The notes: generated by a model not told the origin, from the sequence alone. DNA of 64,000 bases from Candidatus Saccharimonadota bacterium (GCA_028286245.1 JAQBRY010000002.1:1-64000); one strand, 5' to 3'; counted from the first letter of the stretch, positions 24,211 through 36,771 are shown. Made by a program: numbers and translations.

Positions 24211-24238
24211 AAAAAGGCCAGCTGTGCTGACCTATTTT
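24211..24238 (-). terminator. Terminator of tRNA-Leu(CAG)
   Basis: Minus strand AGGTCAGC-ACA-GCTGGCCT stem followed by TTTTTTATTT, immediately after the tRNA CCA end. Confidence 0.75.
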
Positions 24239-24241
24239 ATT

Positions 24242-24327
24242 TGGTGCGGATGAGAGGACTTGAACCTCCACGCCCTTGCGAGCACCGGCACCTGAAGCCG
24301 GCGCGTCTACCATTCCGCCACATCCGC
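24242..24327 (-). tRNA. tRNA-Leu (CAG)
   Basis: Class II tRNA: acceptor GCGGATG/CATCCGC, anticodon stem CCGGC/GCCGG with loop TTCAGGT (anticodon CAG), long variable arm, T arm GGAGGTTCAAGTCCTCT identical to tRNA-Leu(GAG), encoded CCA. Confidence 0.93.
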
Positions 24328-24386
24328 ATGGGTGTAACTGGGGTATTTTAGCCTACTCTGGGAACTGATACAAGGGTACGGGGGAC

Positions 24387-26168
24387 TTAATTGGCAACTT
24401 TTGCCTGGCGGATCTGCCAGTTCTGGACATTGTTGTAGCGGTCGGTACCGGTATTGAGGACACTATCGGTTAGGCCGGCTACGTTTCCACGGGTCAAATA
24501 CAGTACCCTTGGCTGGTACAGTCCGAGGGCTGGTGCGTCCTGCTGCCAGGCCTGTAAAAATGCCCGGTACTTTACCGTCCGTAAGCCGGCATCCTGTCGG
24601 GTCCGACCGGATTCCAACGCCTCGTCGGCCACGGCACTCTTGTACTCGGACAAATTGAGCCTGTTAGCTGAGCGAATGTCGGCTTGCGTACTATCCCAAT
24701 ACACAAACACATCCGGGTCGGTGCCCAGTGAAATACCGTACAGTACCGCGTCGTAATCGTGATACGCCAGGGCATTCTGAAAATCTTGGCTATCAAGCAA
24801 CCGGACCTTTAGATCCACGCCCGCTCGGCGCCACTGCTGCTTGAGCTGACTGGTTACTAGGGTATATTCCGGGCTATCCGCGGCCACCATTGTAAAGGTC
24901 AATGGCTTGCCGTCCTTTGTCCGGATACCGTCCTTGCCCACCACCCAGCCATCCTGGTCTAACAGTGACTTGGCAACGGGCAAGTTTGGCTTAAGCTGTA
25001 GAATACTAGGATCATAGGCCACCTGCTCTTTAAGGAGTGGCGAGCGTATTGCCCGGGTAGGGTAGGAAATTTTGCTAATAATTGCCTGTGGCTCGGCGGC
25101 CTGCACCAGCGCCTGTCGAACTTTCTGGCTGCTCAAAATAGGGCTGGATGTTTTAAAAAAGCTATAAACACCAGCCGTCAGCATGGCATTGTGAATCTGA
25201 ACATCGGAATCGTTGGCTAGGGCCTCGGGTACGTCATTAAGGCCGGCTAGGCCATTGAGCTGTCCCTTTTCAAAGTCGGAAATGAGCTTTTCTTGGTTGG
25301 CATAGGCGGTCATCACAAATTGATCCAATCGGGGGCGGCCGCCTACATAGTGATCAAAGGGCACAAAGGCAAGTTGCTCTTGGGCTGTTTGCGGATCATT
25401 ACCTTGCACCTCTATGGCGTTCCAGGCAAATGGCCCCGATCCAACTGGCTTAACCGTGTTAAAGTCAGAGGTTCTGAGGTCCACCGCGGCCACATTTTTA
25501 AGCAAGTGCTCGGGTACAATACCGTTCACCAAGTTGTTTGGGAACGACGCTAAGGGACTGGGCAGTTTAAAGGTGACGGTCAGCGGATCAGGTGCTGCCA
25601 CCGTAATTCCCTGCCAGCTACCATTCAGCGGCGACTGGGCGTCAGGGTTTTGGATTGACGTATAGGTAAATAACACATCCTTGCTGGTGAGCGCTTGGCC
25701 ATCTTGCCAGCTAAGGTTTGGCTTGAGGTGCACCGTGTAGGTAGTGCCGCGGGCGTCAAGCTCATAGCTGCTCGCCAGATCTCCTACCAGCTGATTACGG
25801 ACGTTGTAGTGCAGCAGCCCCGAAAAGACCAGCTTAGAAACCGTGCTATCCACCTGACTGGTAGCATAGAGCGGGTTTGCCGTGCTAAAGGTGCCTAGCA
25901 CGCCCTCACGATAGATACCGCCATCAACCGGCCGCACGCTTTGGTAGTAGTTGGCCAGGTTGAATCCCTGCAGCAGTATGCCGCCAATTAAAAGTACAAT
26001 CAGGCCTACCCAGCCAATAACAAATCGGCGCACCTTAGCAATACGGCTAAACCGTTTAAAGATAAGTTTATCAACGCTGCGCTCAGCCTGCTGGCCAAGA
26101 TCTTCAACTTGCTGACGACGCTTATTAATACGACGCCGAAACCGCATCTTAAAAAAACGGAACTTCAT
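24387..26168 (-). CDS. Membrane-anchored peptide-binding protein of an ABC importer (SBP_bac_5)
   Basis: Extracellular solute-binding protein of the OppA/DppA family, 593 aa. A basic cytosolic N-terminus (residues 1-48) is followed by one transmembrane helix (about 50-68, VIGWVGLIVLLIGGILLQG), so it is tethered by a helix rather than a lipid. The family signature lies in GTFSTANPLYATSQVDSTVSKLVF and YTVHLKPNLSWQDGQALTSKDVLFTY. It should capture oligopeptides for import, an important nitrogen source for an amino-acid auxotroph. No permease or ATPase genes are adjacent; the next gene downstream is a tRNA. Confidence 0.88.
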   Translation of the reverse strand: MKFRFFKMRFRRRINKRRQQVEDLGQQAERSVDKLIFKRFSRIAKVRRFVIGWVGLIVLLIGGILLQGFNLANYYQSVRPVDGGIYREGVLGTFSTANPLYATSQVDSTVSKLVFSGLLHYNVRNQLVGDLASSYELDARGTTYTVHLKPNLSWQDGQALTSKDVLFTYTSIQNPDAQSPLNGSWQGITVAAPDPLTVTFKLPSPLASFPNNLVNGIVPEHLLKNVAAVDLRTSDFNTVKPVGSGPFAWNAIEVQGNDPQTAQEQLAFVPFDHYVGGRPRLDQFVMTAYANQEKLISDFEKGQLNGLAGLNDVPEALANDSDVQIHNAMLTAGVYSFFKTSSPILSSQKVRQALVQAAEPQAIISKISYPTRAIRSPLLKEQVAYDPSILQLKPNLPVAKSLLDQDGWVVGKDGIRTKDGKPLTFTMVAADSPEYTLVTSQLKQQWRRAGVDLKVRLLDSQDFQNALAYHDYDAVLYGISLGTDPDVFVYWDSTQADIRSANRLNLSEYKSAVADEALESGRTRQDAGLRTVKYRAFLQAWQQDAPALGLYQPRVLYLTRGNVAGLTDSVLNTGTDRYNNVQNWQIRQAKVAN

Positions 26169-26203
26169 ATCGGCCTATCTTTTTACCACTATTATTACCG
26201 CTT

Positions 26204-26419
26204 TTATTTAACTATGATACCGAGTAACAATGACAGGGAAAAAACAAGGCCACAGATGACGGTGAGCTGAAAAATTGTTTTATCGGTGCCACGACGAGTA
26301 GTGTTAACTTCACCGCCGCCACCAAGGCCTGCGCCCAGGGAAGCGCCGCGGGTTTGTACCAGCACAAGGAGAACGATTAATAATGCGGTTGCGATGGTAA
26401 TGTAATTAAATACGCTCAT
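26204..26419 (-). CDS. secG: Protein translocase subunit SecG
   Basis: 71 aa with two transmembrane helices (VFNYITIATALLIVLLVLVQ and IFQLTVICGLVFSLSLLLGII) separated by a Gly-rich loop (GASLGAGLGGGGEVNTTRRGTDK), the standard SecG layout. It supports SecYE during preprotein export. It overlaps the end of the holin-like gene by 14 nt and precedes the peptide-binding protein by 35 nt. Confidence 0.9.
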   Translation of the reverse strand: MSVFNYITIATALLIVLLVLVQTRGASLGAGLGGGGEVNTTRRGTDKTIFQLTVICGLVFSLSLLLGIIVK

Positions 26420-26783
26420 GTTTTCTTTCTTCTAAAATTGCCGTTACTAAGTAGTTTACCAGTCCAATCACCATCCCGGCAAATACTGCCGCCCAAAAAT
26501 TGGTAATATGCAGTGGCGTGTACAGTTTGCTGGCGATATATACCGTCAGGCCATTAATAATAATCATAAATAATCCCAGCGAAAATAAAATCGCCGGCAG
26601 CGAAAATATAATTAGTAATGGCTTTAAGAAAATGTTAATCACCGCCAGTAATAGCCCTGCCAGAACAATAACTCGAACTTCACTCTGGTAGGTAATGCTG
26701 GAACTTAAAAATCCGGCCGCAATCCACAGACCAAGGCTGCAAACGAGCCAACGGGTTAAAAAGCTTGTAAGTGGACGACGCAT
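26406..26783 (-). CDS. Phage-holin-4_2-type membrane protein
   Basis: 125 aa with four hydrophobic helices and the family pattern VLAGLLLAVINIFLKPLLIIFSLPA...LGLFMIIINGLTVYI. Members are widespread in bacteria under the name 'phage holin family' although a lytic role is not shown for most; here it sits with secG and no phage genes. An extended -10 TGCTATAAT lies 9 nt before the ATG. Confidence 0.85.
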   Translation of the reverse strand: MRRPLTSFLTRWLVCSLGLWIAAGFLSSSITYQSEVRVIVLAGLLLAVINIFLKPLLIIFSLPAILFSLGLFMIIINGLTVYIASKLYTPLHITNFWAAVFAGMVIGLVNYLVTAILEERKHERI

Positions 26784-26813
26784 AAGACTCTTATTATAGC
26801 ACGATTACCGCTG

Positions 26814-28058
26814 TTACACAGCCCGGATCGTCAGGTCATTTGACAGCCGCCGGGACAAAATTTTAATACCTTTGGGGGTAATCAAAACGTCATCTTCAAT
26901 CCGGATGCCGATGCCCTCTTCGGCAATATAGATACCTGGCTCTACCGTTACAACCATACCGGCTTGCAGCGGCTGGCTGTAGTCGCCTGCATCGTGGACG
27001 TTTAGCCCTAGGAAGTGTGAGGTTGCATGCGGATAGTACTTACGAACGCTGTCATGATCAATGGATGTAATAAGCCCAAGCGAACGAAGTTTTTTGCCCA
27101 TAAACAACATAATCTCTTGCTCGTAATCAGCCATCATAATACCGGGCTTTAAACGTCCGTAGGCAAATTTTTGTACTTCTACCACAGCCGCGTGGACGGC
27201 TTGTTGGCGCTTGCTAGGTTTGGTCAGACTGATGGTCCGGCTAATATCGGCGGCATAGTGATCAACTTCGGCACCCACGTCCATAATAACTAACTCATCC
27301 TTGGCGAGCTGGCCATTGTTGGATACGTTGTGCAGTGTACAAGCCCGCACGCCGCCAGCAACAATAGGCTCAAATGAATGGCCGGTGGCACCGCGGGCCC
27401 GGAAGCCACGGGTAATTTCTGCCTCAAGCTCATACTCGTAGCTATATTTAGCGCGTTTGGACGCCGTGGAAGCAGCTTTAATGGCAGCAATTGTAATATC
27501 GATGGCCGACTGAATGGCTTTGAGCTCTGCCGGCTGCTTTATAACCCGCATCTGTATCAGGTGTGGGCTCAGGTCGAGCAGCGCAATATTTGCGTTATGG
27601 CTCCGGATGAGCTCAGTCAGCTGGGCCCGGGCCGGGTTGGCATAGAGGCCATAGCGTTCAATATAGGCCGGTGCCGGAGCAATAGTTGCTACCCGTTGTA
27701 CCTTTTTAATACGGTTAGCAAGTTGGTTCCAGCCGTCTTCGGTTTCTAATATTTCGGCAATACCCGAAATGCTTGTCAGTGAGTTGTCATCGATAGCACC
27801 GTCAAAGGCCGTACGGCTAGCGTCGCGTGGCGGCACAATTAAATATTCCTTATCCCGGTCCATAACGAGGATCACATCAGGCTCATCAATGCCGGTTAGA
27901 TACCAAAAGTTAGCATCCTGCGCAAAGGCATAGCTGCTATCGGAGCCGCGCTGCATGAGTCCGTTGGCCGTAATAACAATTGGTGCTGCATCCATAAATG
28001 ACTCGCGGAGCCGCGCCCGATTGCCCATAAAGAATTCTTGAGAAAAATAGGTTTTCAT
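26814..28058 (-). CDS. pepP: Xaa-Pro aminopeptidase (M24B)
   Basis: 414 aa. N-terminal creatinase-like domain (NFWYLTGIDEPD), C-terminal pita-bread domain with the metal ligands in order: VIMDVGAEVDHYAADISRT (two Asp), HATSHFLGLNVHD (His), VVTVEPGIY (Glu) and GIRIEDDVLIT (Glu). It removes an N-terminal residue ahead of proline and probably acts on imported peptides in the cytosol. It lies between uvrC and the holin/secG pair. A TGCTATACT -10 is 13 nt before the ATG. Confidence 0.9.
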   Translation of the reverse strand: MKTYFSQEFFMGNRARLRESFMDAAPIVITANGLMQRGSDSSYAFAQDANFWYLTGIDEPDVILVMDRDKEYLIVPPRDASRTAFDGAIDDNSLTSISGIAEILETEDGWNQLANRIKKVQRVATIAPAPAYIERYGLYANPARAQLTELIRSHNANIALLDLSPHLIQMRVIKQPAELKAIQSAIDITIAAIKAASTASKRAKYSYEYELEAEITRGFRARGATGHSFEPIVAGGVRACTLHNVSNNGQLAKDELVIMDVGAEVDHYAADISRTISLTKPSKRQQAVHAAVVEVQKFAYGRLKPGIMMADYEQEIMLFMGKKLRSLGLITSIDHDSVRKYYPHATSHFLGLNVHDAGDYSQPLQAGMVVTVEPGIYIAEEGIGIRIEDDVLITPKGIKILSRRLSNDLTIRAV

Positions 28059-28094
28059 AATGCCAGTGCCAAGTATAGCAGACGACCCACTTTT

Positions 28095-29612
28095 TTACAG
28101 ATTGGCGCTAGCGTTGGCGCTTAAATACTGGTAGACCTGCTTGGCTTTGGCATCGCCAATCACGGTAGCGATTTCTGCCTGACTGGCCTGGGTGGTGGCG
28201 CGCAGCGAGCCAAAGGTACGCAGTAATTTCTTGCGGGTCAGCGGGCCGATGCCAGGAATGTCCTCTAGTACTGAGGTAGTCTGTCGCTGAGATTTGAGCA
28301 CACTGTGATAACTAACGGCAAAGCGGTGTGACTCGTCGCGGATGCGCTGCAGTAGTTTGATAACATTGGTAGTATGCGGCAAATTGAGCAATATAAAATC
28401 GTCGCTCTCCGTCATAAAACCGCCCAATCGGTGGAGCACTTCCATGTTTAGGTCCACGTTTGAAAAACCTTTTTTAATAACAATCTGCTCCTCACGTTTG
28501 GCAAGGCCAACAAAGGGTAGTTTTTCGCAGCCCTGTTCGTTACGGGCCCGGGTGGCCGCATCAAGCTGGCCCTTGCCGCCGTCGATTAGCACCAAACTTG
28601 GCTTGCCCCAGGCCTTAATATTTTTTTCGCTCAGGCGGCGTTTGAGCGTTTCGTGCATGTTATAAAAATCGTTATTGTGATCGATCTTGGTCTTAAACTT
28701 ACGGTACTCGCTCTTGTCGCTAACGCCGTTCGTAAATACCACCATACTGGCCACCACGTCCGTGCCCTGCATATGCGAAATATCATAGCCCTCAATCCGG
28801 CGCGGAAATTTCTCTAGCCCCAGTAAATCCACCAGCTCGTTAAGCGCGTGGTCCTTACTAATGTCCAAAAATTCTTTGTCGCTAAAGATAACCTGCTGGC
28901 TGAGCCGCTGCAGACTAAACAACTGATTTCGGAGCTTAGCCGCCCGCTCAAAGTCCTGCGCTTTGGCAGCCTTTTTCATATCGCGCTCAATCTCATTCTC
29001 AATGCTGCGGCGTTTGCCCTCAATGACTGCCATGAGTTTACGTAAGTTGGCCCGATAATCTTCCAAGCTGGTTCGCCCCTCTTCCAGGCCCGGATCCAGC
29101 CCTAAGTGATAATGCAGCGTAGCCCGTTTTTGGCCAACAATCTGACGAGTAGCATAGGGAAAGACCCGGCGCAGTAGCTTAAGCGCCTGCCGAATAACCA
29201 CCGTACTGCTATAGGGTCCAAAGTATTTAGCGCCGTCATCCATTGGCCGCCTGGTGGTACTTACCGTCGGATAGTTGCTGTCATAGTCAATCCGGATGTA
29301 GCTCATCGACTTATCATCGCGCAGCAGAATGTTATAACGCGGCATGTAACGCCGGATCATCTCGGCCTCCAGAAACAGCGCCTCAAGCTCACTATCGACC
29401 ACCATCCAGTCAATGTCGGCAATATCGCGAACCAGCGCTTCGGTTTTTATATCGCGGCCCCTGGATTTCTGAAAGTATTGACGCACCCGGTTGCTGAGCA
29501 CCGCCGCCTTGCCCACGTAAATAATAGTTCCCTCTTTATCCTTATGGAAGTACACGCCAGGCTCCCGCGGGAGCTCCTTGAGCTTGTCGGCAATATTTTT
29601 ACTAATATCCAT
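28095..29612 (-). CDS. uvrC: Excinuclease ABC subunit C
   Basis: Makes the dual incisions in nucleotide excision repair with UvrAB. N-terminal GIY-YIG nuclease (EPGVYFHKDKEGTIIYVGKA), central UVR motif (AKAQDFERAAKLRNQLFSL), RNase H-like nuclease (GYDISHMQGTDVVASMVVF, VLIDGGKGQLDAA, GLAKREE) and a C-terminal helix-hairpin-helix (LEDIPGIGPLTRKKLLRTFGS). At 505 aa it is shorter than E. coli UvrC (about 610) but all domains are recognisable. An extended -10 TGCTAGAAT (29619-29624) ends 6 nt before the ATG: leaderless. Confidence 0.95.
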   Translation of the reverse strand: MDISKNIADKLKELPREPGVYFHKDKEGTIIYVGKAAVLSNRVRQYFQKSRGRDIKTEALVRDIADIDWMVVDSELEALFLEAEMIRRYMPRYNILLRDDKSMSYIRIDYDSNYPTVSTTRRPMDDGAKYFGPYSSTVVIRQALKLLRRVFPYATRQIVGQKRATLHYHLGLDPGLEEGRTSLEDYRANLRKLMAVIEGKRRSIENEIERDMKKAAKAQDFERAAKLRNQLFSLQRLSQQVIFSDKEFLDISKDHALNELVDLLGLEKFPRRIEGYDISHMQGTDVVASMVVFTNGVSDKSEYRKFKTKIDHNNDFYNMHETLKRRLSEKNIKAWGKPSLVLIDGGKGQLDAATRARNEQGCEKLPFVGLAKREEQIVIKKGFSNVDLNMEVLHRLGGFMTESDDFILLNLPHTTNVIKLLQRIRDESHRFAVSYHSVLKSQRQTTSVLEDIPGIGPLTRKKLLRTFGSLRATTQASQAEIATVIGDAKAKQVYQYLSANASANL

Positions 29613-29646
29613 ACTTATATTCTAGCAAGTTATTACGATAAGTATT

Positions 29647-30108
29647 TTAATGATCTATGTGTGCATGATGCGGAACGGGAATTTCGGCTGAGACACCGCG
29701 GTGTACACTTGCTGCATAATAATTATGAATTGGGCGTTTTTGACGCATACTTCTAAGTAGTCGCGCTCGGCGAGCATTCTTATGTATTATCTCTTTTGAC
29801 AGGCCTCTGTCTTTCATATCTTCGCCTACAAAAAGTCCATCACCCCTTAACATTCTCTTAATATCGAGACGCCAGTGTATACGTGGCACATCAATTTCCG
29901 CACCTTCAAGGTGAGCTTTGGCATATGCTTGTCGCTGCTCATCAATGGACAGTTTCTGCGAATGAATACGCTTATACACGGCCACCGTATGGGCGGCAGT
30001 ACCGGGGATTGGGTCTGCAACAACTTCGGCTTGTACAGCTGCTTGCGCGGGTGGCAATGGCAGTGGCGGATCAACTTCCAACGGCGGCAACCTATTTTCT
30101 GTAGTCAT
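29647..30108 (-). CDS. Unknown protein, 153 aa
   Basis: No family recognised. Proline-rich N-terminus (LPPLEVDPPLPLPPAQ), helical middle, Arg/His-rich C-terminus (RRARLLRSMRQKR...HHAHIDH), no membrane segment. A TATAAT (30116-30121) 7 nt upstream picks the ATG at 30108 and implies a leaderless mRNA. Confidence 0.65.
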   Translation of the reverse strand: MTTENRLPPLEVDPPLPLPPAQAAVQAEVVADPIPGTAAHTVAVYKRIHSQKLSIDEQRQAYAKAHLEGAEIDVPRIHWRLDIKRMLRGDGLFVGEDMKDRGLSKEIIHKNARRARLLRSMRQKRPIHNYYAASVHRGVSAEIPVPHHAHIDH

Positions 30109-30115
30109 AAACACT

Positions 30116-30121
30116 ATTATA
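30116..30121 (-). promoter_or_regulatory. -10 box of a leaderless promoter
   Basis: TATAAT ending 7 nt before the ATG at 30108 on the minus strand. Confidence 0.7.
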
Positions 30122-30146
30122 ACATAATTATACGGCTTGGCCGAGT

Positions 30147-31031
30147 CTACGCCTTGACAACACTCGGTTCACAGGAGGTGCAAAGCTCTTTACCGGTCAG
30201 GCAGTCGTCACAGATAAGGACGAGTTTGTTGCACGATTTATTAGCGCAGTTTTCATAGTTACTGGTTTTACCTTGGCAATGCACGCACTCGCCAATATCA
30301 ACTGCGTCATCGCTAAACTTAACGCCCATGCGGTCGTCAAAAACATAGAGTGAGCCTTCCCAGTGACCCTTGTCGGCATATTTTTGGCCATATTTTACAA
30401 TGCCGCCGTCAATTTGATACACCTCTTTAAAACCGCGATTCTTCATGAGCACGCTCAGCACTTCGCAGCGGATGCCGCCGGTGCAATATGTTACTACAGG
30501 CTTATCTTTAATGGCATCATACTTGGGGTCTTCGAGCTCTTTTGCAAAGTCACGTGTGTGTTCAATGTCTGGGACAACAGCATTCTTAAATTTGCCTACT
30601 GCCGCCTCGTAAGCATTGCGGCCGTCAAAGAACACTACGTCGTCGCCACGCTCCTCGATAAGTTTGTGAACCGCTTCGGGTTTGAGGTGCTTACCGCCGC
30701 CTACGATGCCGCTCTCGTTCACCGAAATTTCGTCGGCTGCGCCAAACGTTACAATCTCTTCACGAACCTTAACGGCTAGGCGTGGGAAATGTTCATTACC
30801 ACCGTCACTCCACTTAAATTCGGTACCCTTAAATGAGGGGTAGGTTTTGGTGGCTTTAACATAGGCCTTAAGATCGGCTAGCTTGCCGCCGAGTGTGCCA
30901 TTAATGCCGTGTGGCGAGATAATAATTCGCCCTTTAAGGTTGTGCATTTCGCAGAGCGTGCGTTGCCACAGTTTAATCGCCTCCGGGTCTGCCACCGGCC
31001 CAAATTTATAGAACAGAATAATTTTTTCCAT
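30147..31031 (-). CDS. trhO: tRNA uridine-34 5-hydroxylase (rhodanese family, YceA)
   Basis: 294 aa. N-terminal acylphosphatase-like domain ([27 protein letters not shown]), central rhodanese domain with the active-site loop YCTGGIRCE, and a C-terminal Cys-rich zinc region ([24 protein letters not shown]). TrhO adds oxygen to U34 of certain tRNAs, the first step towards 5-methoxyuridine-type modifications. TATACT (31039-31044) lies 7 nt before the ATG, another leaderless case. Confidence 0.9.
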   Translation of the reverse strand: MEKIILFYKFGPVADPEAIKLWQRTLCEMHNLKGRIIISPHGINGTLGGKLADLKAYVKATKTYPSFKGTEFKWSDGGNEHFPRLAVKVREEIVTFGAADEISVNESGIVGGGKHLKPEAVHKLIEERGDDVVFFDGRNAYEAAVGKFKNAVVPDIEHTRDFAKELEDPKYDAIKDKPVVTYCTGGIRCEVLSVLMKNRGFKEVYQIDGGIVKYGQKYADKGHWEGSLYVFDDRMGVKFSDDAVDIGECVHCQGKTSNYENCANKSCNKLVLICDDCLTGKELCTSCEPSVVKA

Positions 31032-31049
31032 CGGCAGTAGTATACCCTA

Positions 31050-31481
31050 TTACACCCCTGTTGTCGCTAGCGTTGATCCTTCGGCAGTTTCCAAAAACTT
31101 AATGTTGCCCGTTTGGGTATTAAAATCAAAGTCTATTTGAGCACCTGGAACCCATCCTAGGTCGTCAGCCGGCGCTCCGGGTACAGCCATCTCACCTTCG
31201 TCGCCTTGGTAGTATCGACCGCTTAAACTAATCACACCATCGTTAAAGGTGACTAAATCGGGGAGAACAAAACATCCTATCCGTGCGGCCGTCGGCAAAG
31301 CGACTATAAATCTTTCTGCATTCGCAAAACGGACGTCTTCAACCCGTTGCCAAGCGGCCATATTCCGTGGATCATCTGGTTGCACTATGTCGCCCTCGGG
31401 ACGATCATGATGGCGCATTAGGCGATTATAAGATGCGTCGGTTCGTAGTATGTCGTAGCTTGTATTAGCTTCTACTCCCAT
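31050..31481 (-). CDS. Unknown protein, 143 aa
   Basis: No recognised family; mixed alpha/beta, acidic, no signal peptide. It lies between the ATP synthase operon and trhO. AGGAGA lies 6 nt before the ATG, so translation uses a normal ribosome site. Confidence 0.65.
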   Translation of the reverse strand: MGVEANTSYDILRTDASYNRLMRHHDRPEGDIVQPDDPRNMAAWQRVEDVRFANAERFIVALPTAARIGCFVLPDLVTFNDGVISLSGRYYQGDEGEMAVPGAPADDLGWVPGAQIDFDFNTQTGNIKFLETAEGSTLATTGV

Positions 31482-31522
31482 GGTCTATCTCCTGTTATAT
31501 ACTTCCAGTGTAGCACGACGCT

Positions 31523-34056
<2,534 letters not shown>

Positions 34057-34060
<4 letters not shown>

Positions 34061-35661
34061 ACTTTTACCGCCTCGGCTTCTTTGGCTTCTTTTTTCTCAG
34101 TCTCTTTGTCTTGCTTATCCTGTTTTTGCTGGGCCTTGTCGGCATCTTTGGCGTCTTTGGCCTTGTCTTTGTCGCTGCGGTTGTCCTCCGGAGGCGGCGT
34201 ATCCTCAGGCGGCTGAGTATCGGCACTAGGCGCTCCTTTTAGGCCCACAATACATTTAACTTTTAGCTCGTCGCGAATGGCGTCGTAGTTTTCGTCCCCT
34301 GTTATACGGGTCGCAAACTCGGCAGCCGACAGCTTAAGGGCGTTCAGGTCCAAATCTTCTCCATCGGCAAGATTCAAAATAAGGTCAAACATCAGCTGTT
34401 GCTCCATGAGGGAGTGCGTGTCATTAGGGCTCTGGGTCAAAATTTCGAACACCCGTTTACCGGTTGCCAGGGCACGCTTAGCTTCGATGGCGAGTTCCGA
34501 ACCAAAGTGAGAGAACTCTTCGGCTTGGCGGTAGGCAGCCAGCGTCTTAAGCGTGGTAGCTGCAAAGTTTTTCTGCCGCTTGTTGTGGCCGACACCACCG
34601 GCACGAGTTACACTCAAACCGATGTTGAGTGCCGGTCGTAGGCCGCTGCGGAAGATTTCCATATCTAGGATCCATTGACCATCGGTAATAGACATAATAT
34701 TGGTTGGCAGATAGGCGGTAATATCACCGTTGGCGGCGTTAACAACCGGTATGCTGGTAAGCGACTTGCCGTTACGGTCCAGACGGCCGGCGCGCTCCAG
34801 TAAGCTGGAGTGGGCATAGAACATATCTCCCGGATAGGAGTCACGGCCAGGGCTCACCCCGGACATTAGGGCAACTTCACGGTAGGCATGGGCGTGGCTG
34901 GTAAGGTCATCGTAAATAATAATCGTATCTTGGTCGCAGGACTGCCACAGATACTCAGCCATTGAGCAGGCAACGTACGGTGCCAGGTAACTCATGATGA
35001 GCGACTCAAACATGGTGGAGACCACCACAATCGCCTTATCAAGGCTGCCATTCTCCTGCAAGCGCGACAGCAGCGTGTCCACATCGGTACGACGCTTAGC
35101 AATCAAACAATAAACTACAATTTGATCGGTATTTTTTTGGTTAATAGCCAGCTGCGTCACAATAGTACTCTTACCGGATTTACCGTCACCGAGCAGTGCC
35201 ATACGCTGGCCGCGCAAAATCGGAAAGAGCGCGTCAATGGCGGTAACACCGCTTTCTAGCTGGTCTTCCAGCAAACGGCGCTCAAACAACTTTGGTGCCG
35301 TGTTAAAGACGGGCCATACGCCCGAGGCAGCAATCGGGCCCTTACCGTCAATTGGCTCACCAGTTACTGAGACTACCCGGCCAATAAAGTCCTTACCAAC
35401 CTTTGTGACCAGCTCTTGGTGCTGCAAAACCGCTACCAATCCTAGCTTTAGGGGATCGGCGCCAAGGTGCAAAATTACCACGTGATCAGCATTAACCTGG
35501 TGTACAAAGCCCTTACTACCGTCTTCGAACATCACCAGCGCGTGCACGGCACAGGGCTGTAAACCCCGCACTTTAATTAAGAATTTTTCCACACCAATAA
35601 CTTCACCCACCGGATTGCCGGATTCTATGAGCTTGTCAAAGTGCTGATTGCCGGAATTCAT
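34057..35661 (-). CDS. atpA: ATP synthase alpha subunit with charged C-terminal tail
   Basis: Non-catalytic nucleotide-binding subunit of F1. P-loop GDGKSGKS (canonical GDRQTGKT), [18 protein letters not shown] and SITDGQW are all present. Normal subunits end shortly after KGAPSAD; here about 55 more residues follow, rich in Lys, Asp, Glu, Gln and Pro ([20 protein letters not shown]), probably disordered. 534 aa. Overlaps atpH upstream and atpG downstream by 4 nt each. Confidence 0.95.
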
Positions 35662-36158
35662 GCTGTTACGACCTCGCGCAGCTTGGCCATCAGAATATCA
35701 CCCTTTTTGCTAAAGTTTTCGCGGAGTGTAAAGTCAAAGTACTTATTGGTGGTGCGCACTAGGCAACCAGCCCCGATGCTCGGTTGCAAACCAACTGTCA
35801 GCAGCACCACCGGGTGAATCTCGGTCCGTAGCCAGGTGATTAATTTTTCTAGAAACAGCGGTGAAGGATCGGCACTAAAGCTAATGTGCAGGGTGGGCGC
35901 TTGATCGTTCACTACTTTTAAGAATTGCTTTAGCTGCGCCCTCTGGTCTTTGTTGGTGAGATCCAGGTGATTATCTTGTAGCAGATCGTCGAGCAGCTTG
36001 GAGGTTTTGGCAATTTTTGCATCGGCCTCTTTACGAATAGCTGTTTGCAACTGCTCGTTATCGATGGTCTCGACCTCGCGTATTATTCGTCCCAGGTCAA
36101 CTGGTCCGATTACCGACAGAGGCAGCGTCATTGGAACTGGTGCTACGCTAGGCGCCAT
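35658..36158 (-). CDS. atpH: ATP synthase delta subunit
   Basis: Assigned by position between atpF and atpA and by size (166 aa). Sequence similarity to OSCP/delta is low, but the C-terminal third ([35 protein letters not shown]) matches the conserved 'GGxxxxxxdxxxDxSxxxxL' end pattern loosely. It would connect F1 to the b-subunit stalk. It overlaps atpF by 11 nt. Confidence 0.8.
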   Translation of the reverse strand: MAPSVAPVPMTLPLSVIGPVDLGRIIREVETIDNEQLQTAIRKEADAKIAKTSKLLDDLLQDNHLDLTNKDQRAQLKQFLKVVNDQAPTLHISFSADPSPLFLEKLITWLRTEIHPVVLLTVGLQPSIGAGCLVRTTNKYFDFTLRENFSKKGDILMAKLREVVTA

Positions 36159-36771
36159 TCGTAATGTCCTCTATAATTGCCTGCTTGTTGGTATTTAAGT
36201 CGGCTAGGATGTACTCCAGCTGGTCGTTGAGATCGATCTGATTACCAATGGCAGCCAGTACGTAGTGATTAATAATGTCGGTCATGTTTTGCTCAAACCG
36301 TATGACCATTTGCTTCTTTTCGGCAACGATTTCCTGCTGCACCTGTACGCCCAAAAGCTGCCGCTGCTCATCAATGGCAGCATTAGTCTTTTGAATCGAT
36401 TCAATGGCCATCTGCTTGGCGTCCATAATGGACTCTTCGTACTTAGCAAACTCATCCTTGAGCTTGCTGGCAATTTCCGTCTTCATGTACTCATTAAGCT
36501 GTGAGGTAGTCAGGCGGAGGTCCTGCTGCAGGAACATGGCGTTCTCGCCAATAATCTTCTCAAAGTGTAGTCGGCCGCGGTTACGGAGCTCTTCACGAAA
36601 ATCTTCATTAAAGATGTGCTCTACATCTTTGTCGGCTGCCTCTTCAAAGGAGTCAATAACATTTCGGCCTTTTGGTGCCCCGGCGTTGCCAATACGGACA
36701 ATTAACCACACAAAGGCAATACCGACTGCCGCCAGTAAGCCTAAAATTAAATATAACCACCAAATTGTCAT
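36148..36771 (-). CDS. atpF: ATP synthase b subunit
   Basis: Peripheral stalk subunit, 207 aa: one N-terminal transmembrane helix (WWLYLILGLLAAVGIAFVWLIV) followed by a long charged helix with Ala/Glu/Lys heptads (EEAADKDVEHIFNEDF..., KYEESIMDAKQMAIESIQK). It is the only Fo subunit clearly encoded in this operon; atpB (a) and atpE (c) are not next to it. Confidence 0.85.
   Translation of the reverse strand: MTIWWLYLILGLLAAVGIAFVWLIVRIGNAGAPKGRNVIDSFEEAADKDVEHIFNEDFREELRNRGRLHFEKIIGENAMFLQQDLRLTTSQLNEYMKTEIASKLKDEFAKYEESIMDAKQMAIESIQKTNAAIDEQRQLLGVQVQQEIVAEKKQMVIRFEQNMTDIINHYVLAAIGNQIDLNDQLEYILADLNTNKQAIIEDITNGA

Noticed and set aside
26406-26783. A lytic phage holin as evidence for a prophage
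   Set aside because: This membrane family is common outside phages, and the gene sits with secG with no phage structural or lysis genes around it.
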